A DNA stretch of 64,000 bases from Novosphingobium sp. PC22D (GTDB lineage Bacteria; Pseudomonadota; Alphaproteobacteria; Sphingomonadales; Sphingomonadaceae). Numbering within the stretch: the first letter of the stretch is position 1; every line of letters starts with the position of its first letter. A model generated the notes under the pieces. The model was given only the letters and a program-made list of their open reading frames with translations, did no database searches and was not told the DNA's origin. This document shows, in pieces, positions 60,164 to 64,000 of the stretch. The stretch lies in the NCBI RefSeq assembly GCF_002556635.1, contig NZ_MWMO01000001.1:496001-560000 (forward strand). Reading direction: 5' to 3'. The position numbers and the translations under genes were made by a program.

Positions 60164-61402
60164 ATGCTGGCTACCTGGTTCAAGATTCCCCTGTGGCAGC
60201 GCGTCGTCGCCGCGCTCGTGCTCGGCGTCGTGGCGGGCATCTTCTGGGGGCCCGACGCCGAGAGCATAAAGTGGATCGGCGATTTCTTCATCAAGTCGAT
60301 CAAGATGCTGGTGGTGCCGCTGATCTTCTTCTCGCTCGTCTCGGGCGTCGCGGCGATCGGCGACTTGCGCAAGCTGGGCGCGGTGGGCGGACGCGCGCTG
60401 CTGTTGTTCGTGGTGACCGGCCAGATCTCGGTCTGGCTCGGGTTGCTGCTCGGCACCTTCTTCGCCCCGGGCGCGGGGCTCGATGTCGATGCGATCGAGC
60501 GCGGCGCCACGCCCCAGCCCAACGAGACCAACGCGGTCGACATGATCCTCTCGATGATCCCCGAAAGCCCGGTCCAGGTCATGGCCGACGTTCAGGTGCT
60601 GCCGCTGATCGTCTTCGCGCTGCTGATCGGCGTCGGCATCCTCATGGCGGGCGAGGAAGGCACACCCGCGCAGAAGATCTTCGATTCGGGCTCGGTGATC
60701 ATGCAGAAGGTGACGATGGTGGTCATGGAGCTGACGCCCTTCGGCGTCTTCGCGCTCATGGCCTGGGTCGCCGGCACGCTGGGGCAGGACGCGCTGTTCG
60801 CGCTCGCCAAGCTCGTGGGGCTGAATTACCTCGGCTGCCTGCTGATCATCTTCGGCATCTATTCCGCGATGATCCACTTCCTGGCGAAGTTGCCGGTGCA
60901 CGATTTCTTTCGCGGCATCATCGATGCCATGGCGGTGAGCTATTCGACCGCCTCCTCGAACGCGACGCTGCCGGTCACGCTGCGCTGCGCCGAGCGCAAC
61001 CTCGGCGTCAGCAACTCGGTCGCGAGCTTCGTGATCTCGCTCGGCGCGACGATCAACATGAACGGCACCGCGATGTATCTCGGTCTCGCCACGCTGTTCG
61101 GCGCGCAGGTTTTCGGCGTCGATTTGTCGTGGGGCGACTACTTTCTGATTTCGGTCCTGGCGACGCTGGGCGCGGTCGGCGCGGCGGGCATCCCGGGCGC
61201 CGGGCTGATCATGATGGCGCTGGTGTTCGGCGCGGTCGGCGTCCCGCTCGAGACGATCGCCTTCGTCGCGGGCGTCGACCGGATCATGGACATGATGCGC
61301 ACCACCACCAACGTCAGCGGCGACGCCGCCGTCGCGACCGCCGTCGCGGTGATGACCGGCGAGATCGACCGCGAGGAAATGATCAGCGCCGACGACGTCT
61401 GA
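60164..61402 (+). CDS. Dicarboxylate/amino acid:cation symporter (DAACS)
   Basis: The 412-residue protein has eight helices plus two re-entrant loops: the Ser-rich HP1 motif VSYSTASSNATLPVT, the NMNGTAMYLG unwound motif of TM7, GIPGAGLIMMALVF for HP2 and VDRIMDMMRTTTNVSGD in TM8 with the Asp and Arg that read the substrate charge. It therefore belongs with GltP/GltT-type glutamate/aspartate or C4-dicarboxylate carriers driven by H+ or Na+. The Arg and Asp pattern suggests an acidic amino acid. Single-gene unit. Confidence 0.9.
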   Translation: MLATWFKIPLWQRVVAALVLGVVAGIFWGPDAESIKWIGDFFIKSIKMLVVPLIFFSLVSGVAAIGDLRKLGAVGGRALLLFVVTGQISVWLGLLLGTFFAPGAGLDVDAIERGATPQPNETNAVDMILSMIPESPVQVMADVQVLPLIVFALLIGVGILMAGEEGTPAQKIFDSGSVIMQKVTMVVMELTPFGVFALMAWVAGTLGQDALFALAKLVGLNYLGCLLIIFGIYSAMIHFLAKLPVHDFFRGIIDAMAVSYSTASSNATLPVTLRCAERNLGVSNSVASFVISLGATINMNGTAMYLGLATLFGAQVFGVDLSWGDYFLISVLATLGAVGAAGIPGAGLIMMALVFGAVGVPLETIAFVAGVDRIMDMMRTTTNVSGDAAVATAVAVMTGEIDREEMISADDV

Positions 61403-61411
61403 CCGGCGGGG

Positions 61412-61807
61412 TTACTTCGCCAGCTTCACCGGCACGAACTGACCGAGGCCGCAGCCGGCGCCGCGTTGCAGCGATCCGCCATAGTTGTTCAGCACGTAGA
61501 TGATATCGGTGCTGCAGAGCCGGCTCAGCGAGGTCTCATAGCTGAACGAGTCCGCCGAGCGCAGCCCGGGGCATTTGTTCGGCAGCGTGTTGCGCCATAC
61601 CTTGTCGCCGGTGCCGATGAAGTCGATCGTGCGGTCGTCGCGGATCTCGCTCGACCGGAAGCTGGTCAGTTGCAGGCAATTGACCGGTTCGCCCACGATT
61701 TCGGCGGCCGGCGCGACGGGCTTCGTCGCGGTTTCGGGCGCGGATTGCGAACATGCGGTCAGCCCCACGGCGGCAAGCGCGGCGCAGCCCAGTTGGTGGA
61801 GTTTCAT
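61412..61807 (-). CDS. Small lipoprotein, function unknown
   Basis: The 131-residue product has a lipoprotein signal (LGCAALAAVGLTAC) and a folded domain with CLQLTSFRSSEIRDDRTIDF, KVWRNTLPNKCPGLRSADSFSYETSLSRLCSTDIIYVL (as motifs) and four further cysteines, probably two disulfides. It is similar to small sphingomonad lipoproteins of unknown role. AGGAGG precedes the ATG at 61807. It follows nth by 1 bp, so it is probably the last gene of dapB-nth. Confidence 0.75.
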   Translation of the reverse strand: MKLHQLGCAALAAVGLTACSQSAPETATKPVAPAAEIVGEPVNCLQLTSFRSSEIRDDRTIDFIGTGDKVWRNTLPNKCPGLRSADSFSYETSLSRLCSTDIIYVLNNYGGSLQRGAGCGLGQFVPVKLAK

Positions 61808-61808
61808 T

Positions 61809-62507
61809 TCAGCCTCCTTTGTCAGCCTGTCGTTTTTTCCTCTCTTTAGACGTAACCGCAAGCTTGACCCCGCGTTCCAGGATCTTCGGCTTGAAGCCGC
61901 ACAAGTCGACCACCGGGCAGCGCCAGCACTCCGGCGTGCGCGCCTTGCAGATGTAGCGCCCGTGGAGGATCAGCCAGTGGTGGGCTCCGACGCGGAAAGG
62001 GCCGGGAACCTTCTTTTCCAATCCCTGCTCCACCGCGAGCGGCGTCTTGCCCTTGGCGAGTCCCGTGCGGTTGCACACCCGGAAGATGTGCGTGTCGACC
62101 GCAAAAGTCTCCGCCCCGTGCGCGGAATTGAGCACGACGTTCGCCGTCTTGCGCCCGACGCCGGGGAGCGCGGTGAGGGCGTCGCGATCGGCGGGAACTT
62201 CGCCGCCGTGGTCGCGCTCGAGAATCTCGGACAAGGCGATGACGTTCTTCGCCTTGGAGTTGAACAGCCCGATGGTCTTGATGTGCTCTTTCAGTTTTTC
62301 CTCGCCGAGCGCGACCATCTGTGCGGGCGTCGTCACCTCGCGGAACAGCGCGCGCGTTGCCTTGTTGACGCCGACGTCGGTCGATTGCGCCGAGAGCACC
62401 ACCGCGACGAGCAACTGGTAATCGTTGCCGTATTCGAGTTCGGTCTGCGGATCGGGATTGGCCTCGGCCAGCCGCCGGAAGAACTCGAAGATCTCGGCCT
62501 TCCTCAA
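61809..62507 (-). CDS. nth: Endonuclease III
   Basis: A base-excision-repair glycosylase/AP lyase for oxidised pyrimidines. The 232-residue protein has the helix-hairpin-helix ALPGVGRKTANVVLNSA with the catalytic Lys, the catalytic Asp in FAVDTHIFRVCNRTGLA, and the [4Fe-4S] loop C-x6-C-x2-C-x5-C in CKARTPECWRCPVVDLC. The start is the TTG overlapping the dapB stop (TTGA); no ATG is available. A basic tail follows the cluster. Confidence 0.95.
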   Translation of the reverse strand: MRKAEIFEFFRRLAEANPDPQTELEYGNDYQLLVAVVLSAQSTDVGVNKATRALFREVTTPAQMVALGEEKLKEHIKTIGLFNSKAKNVIALSEILERDHGGEVPADRDALTALPGVGRKTANVVLNSAHGAETFAVDTHIFRVCNRTGLAKGKTPLAVEQGLEKKVPGPFRVGAHHWLILHGRYICKARTPECWRCPVVDLCGFKPKILERGVKLAVTSKERKKRQADKGG

Positions 62508-63232
62508 AGCCCCAGCACCTCTGGCATGGTGTAGCGCCCCGGCGGCTGGCCGATGATCCACTGGCAGGCGCGCACCGCGCCCTTGGCGAAGATCGCGCGA
62601 TTCTCGGCCATGTGCGAGAGCGTGAGGCGCTCGTTTGCGCCCAGGAACAGCACTGAGTGGTCGCCCGCGACGGTGCCGCCGCGCAGCGATGCGAAGCCGA
62701 TCGTGCCGGTGCCGCGCTTGCCGGTGATGCCGTCGCGACCGCGTTCGCTCTCGTTTGCGAGGTCGATACCTCGACCCCGCGCGGCCGCCTCGCCGAGCAG
62801 CAGCGCCGTGCCCGAGGGCGCGTCGACCTTCATCCGGTGATGCGTTTCGACGACCTCGATGTCCCAGTCCTCGCCTAGCCGGCTCGCCGCCTCGCGCACG
62901 AGATGCGCGAGCAGCGTCACGCCGAGCGAGGTGTTGCCGGTCTGGAGGACGGGGATCGTCTCGGCGGCGTGGTCGATGAGGAAATGGTGGCGCTCCTCCA
63001 GGCCCGTCGTGCCCACGACGATCGGTACCCCCGCGGCGGCGGCGGCATCGAGATTGCCTTCGAGCGCGTCCGGCGCCGAGAAGTCGACGAGCACGTCCGA
63101 GGCGGCGGCCAGCGCGGCAAGGTCGCCGCCGCGCCCGATCCCGCCCCCGAGCGCCTCGCCCGCCTCGGCGAGGGCCTCGGCGATTGCGCGCCCCATCCGC
63201 CCCTCGCTGCCGATGATCCCGATTCTGGCCAT
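62504..63232 (-). CDS. dapB: 4-hydroxy-tetrahydrodipicolinate reductase DapB
   Basis: DapB reduces 4-hydroxy-tetrahydrodipicolinate in diaminopimelate and lysine synthesis. The 242-residue protein has the nucleotide-binding IGSEGRMGRAIAEA, VVGTTGLEERHH, and the active-site block VVETHHRMKVDAPSGTALLLGEAAA with catalytic His and Lys. It is coupled to nth by a 4-bp overlap. The ATG at 63232 is divergent from the sirtuin gene with a gap of 35 bp. Confidence 0.96.
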   Translation of the reverse strand: MARIGIIGSEGRMGRAIAEALAEAGEALGGGIGRGGDLAALAAASDVLVDFSAPDALEGNLDAAAAAGVPIVVGTTGLEERHHFLIDHAAETIPVLQTGNTSLGVTLLAHLVREAASRLGEDWDIEVVETHHRMKVDAPSGTALLLGEAAARGRGIDLANESERGRDGITGKRGTGTIGFASLRGGTVAGDHSVLFLGANERLTLSHMAENRAIFAKGAVRACQWIIGQPPGRYTMPEVLGL

Positions 63233-63267
63233 TGATCAATCCCTTCTGCGCGTGTCTCATGGCCGCG

Positions 63268-63966
63268 ATGAGCCAGATCCGCAACATCGTGATCCTCACC
63301 GGCGCGGGCGTGAGCGCCGAAAGCGGGATCGACACCTTCCGCACCGCGGGCGGCCTGTGGGAGCGCTACAAGCCCGAGGACGTCGCCACGCCCGAGGCGT
63401 TCGCGCGCGATCCCGACCTCGTGCTCGGCTTCTACGACATGCGCCGCGCGGCTATCCGCGACAAGCAGCCCAACCCGGCGCACGAGGCGCTCGCGCGGCT
63501 CGACGCCGAGTGGCCGGGCGAGCTGCTGATCGTCACCCAGAACGTCGACGACCTGCACGAGCGCGCGGGCGCTCATCGCGTGCTCCACATGCACGGCCAG
63601 CACAATACCGCGTGGTGCACCGCCTGCGATTCGCGGCCGCCGTGGTCGGGCACGATGCGCGACCGCCCGCCGTGCCCGGTTTGCGGCGAGCCGGCGCTGC
63701 GCCCCGACGTCGTCTGGTTCGGCGAGATGCCCTACCGCATGGACGAGATCTTCGCGGCGCTGCGTGAGGCCGACCTGTTCGTCTCGATCGGCACCTCGGG
63801 TGCGGTCTACCCCGCAGCCGGCTTCGTGCGTAACGCCCGCGAACTGGGCGTCGCGACACTCGAACTCAACCTCGAACCCTCGCAAGGCTCGCACTGGTTC
63901 GACGAAGCGCGCCACGGCCCCGCTGGCGAGATCGTGCCGGCGTGGGTCGAGGAGATGCTGGAGTAG
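63268..63966 (+). CDS. cobB: Sirtuin (NAD-dependent protein deacylase, CobB-like)
   Basis: The 232-residue class III sirtuin has ILTGAGVSAESGIDTFRTAGGLW, the QNVDDLHERAG block, the catalytic His in HMHGQ, a zinc knuckle (CTAC and CPVC) and DVVWFGEMPY. YDMR (Tyr-x-x-Arg, about residue 62) matches the residues that give SIRT5 and CobB desuccinylase activity. It removes acyl groups from lysines, with acetyl-CoA synthetase a usual target. The ATG at 63268 is used; 63259 and a TTG at 63232 are possible. Confidence 0.88.
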   Translation: MSQIRNIVILTGAGVSAESGIDTFRTAGGLWERYKPEDVATPEAFARDPDLVLGFYDMRRAAIRDKQPNPAHEALARLDAEWPGELLIVTQNVDDLHERAGAHRVLHMHGQHNTAWCTACDSRPPWSGTMRDRPPCPVCGEPALRPDVVWFGEMPYRMDEIFAALREADLFVSIGTSGAVYPAAGFVRNARELGVATLELNLEPSQGSHWFDEARHGPAGEIVPAWVEEMLE

Positions 63967-64000
63967 GGGCGCAATGCCAGGACGGTTGTGGGGGCGGACA

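Overview
The window is GC-rich chromosomal DNA from an alphaproteobacterium, most likely a member of the Sphingomonadales (Erythrobacteraceae/Sphingomonadaceae-like). The basis is recognition of gene families and gene order: a compact flagellar cluster with short hook and rod proteins, hemC/hemD beside tsaD-gpsA, and rpmH-rnpA-yidD-yidC-yihA. The family-level placement is an inference. No rRNA, tRNA or CRISPR array was recognised.

Layout. 1-11048: divergent flagellar genes. flgBCDEFGHI run leftwards, with flgI cut by the window edge. An ExbB/MotA-like and ExbD/MotB-like pair, flgA, flgM, flgN, a lytic transglycosylase, flhA and the sigma-28 gene fliA run rightwards. Two near-perfect sigma-54 promoters (before flgB and before the transglycosylase) and a 22-bp palindrome suggest a sigma-54/enhancer-binding-protein to FliA/FlgM cascade. 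11065-17180: a lipoprotein, a DsbD/ScsB-type reductase, a secreted alkaline phosphatase and a UbiH-type hydroxylase. 17289-19290: an FNR/FixK box followed by a ferredoxin-rubrerythrin fusion, a second rubrerythrin-like protein and an orphan FixX. 19387-25670: hemD (fused in frame to a HemX/mitofilin-like membrane domain), hemC, tsaD, gpsA and a polysaccharide flippase. 25788-33000: envelope proteins (YfbK-like VWA, OmpA, a membrane-anchored HhH protein, a DUF885 peptidase, a pentapeptide-repeat protein, a lipoprotein). 33014-35875: a higBA toxin-antitoxin pair and uvrB. 35985-39867: three DUF3617 paralogues, a hydrolase and a luciferase-like oxidoreductase, then a decayed DUF1801 gene.

40453-48318 is the accessory region. 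It begins with a lipoprotein carrying ten 42-bp tandem repeats. A 592-bp segment bounded by 21-bp inverted repeats follows, holding a gene broken by an amber codon. Next is comM, split in two by a 3,970-bp IS1595-family element. That element has 28-bp terminal inverted repeats, an 8-bp target duplication, a transposase and several passenger genes. Removing the element and one target copy restores the comM reading frame exactly.

48482-63966: a ClpP-like exported protein and a glycosyltransferase-like protein, then rpmH-rnpA-yidD-yidC-yihA. Directly after yihA comes a complete glycine-betaine cassette: glycine/sarcosine methyltransferase, sarcosine/dimethylglycine methyltransferase and a BCCT transporter. 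Together these would make betaine from glycine and import it, as expected of a marine or salt-exposed organism. The window ends with housekeeping genes: a GST, a cupin, dapE, a dicarboxylate/amino-acid symporter, nth, dapB and a sirtuin.
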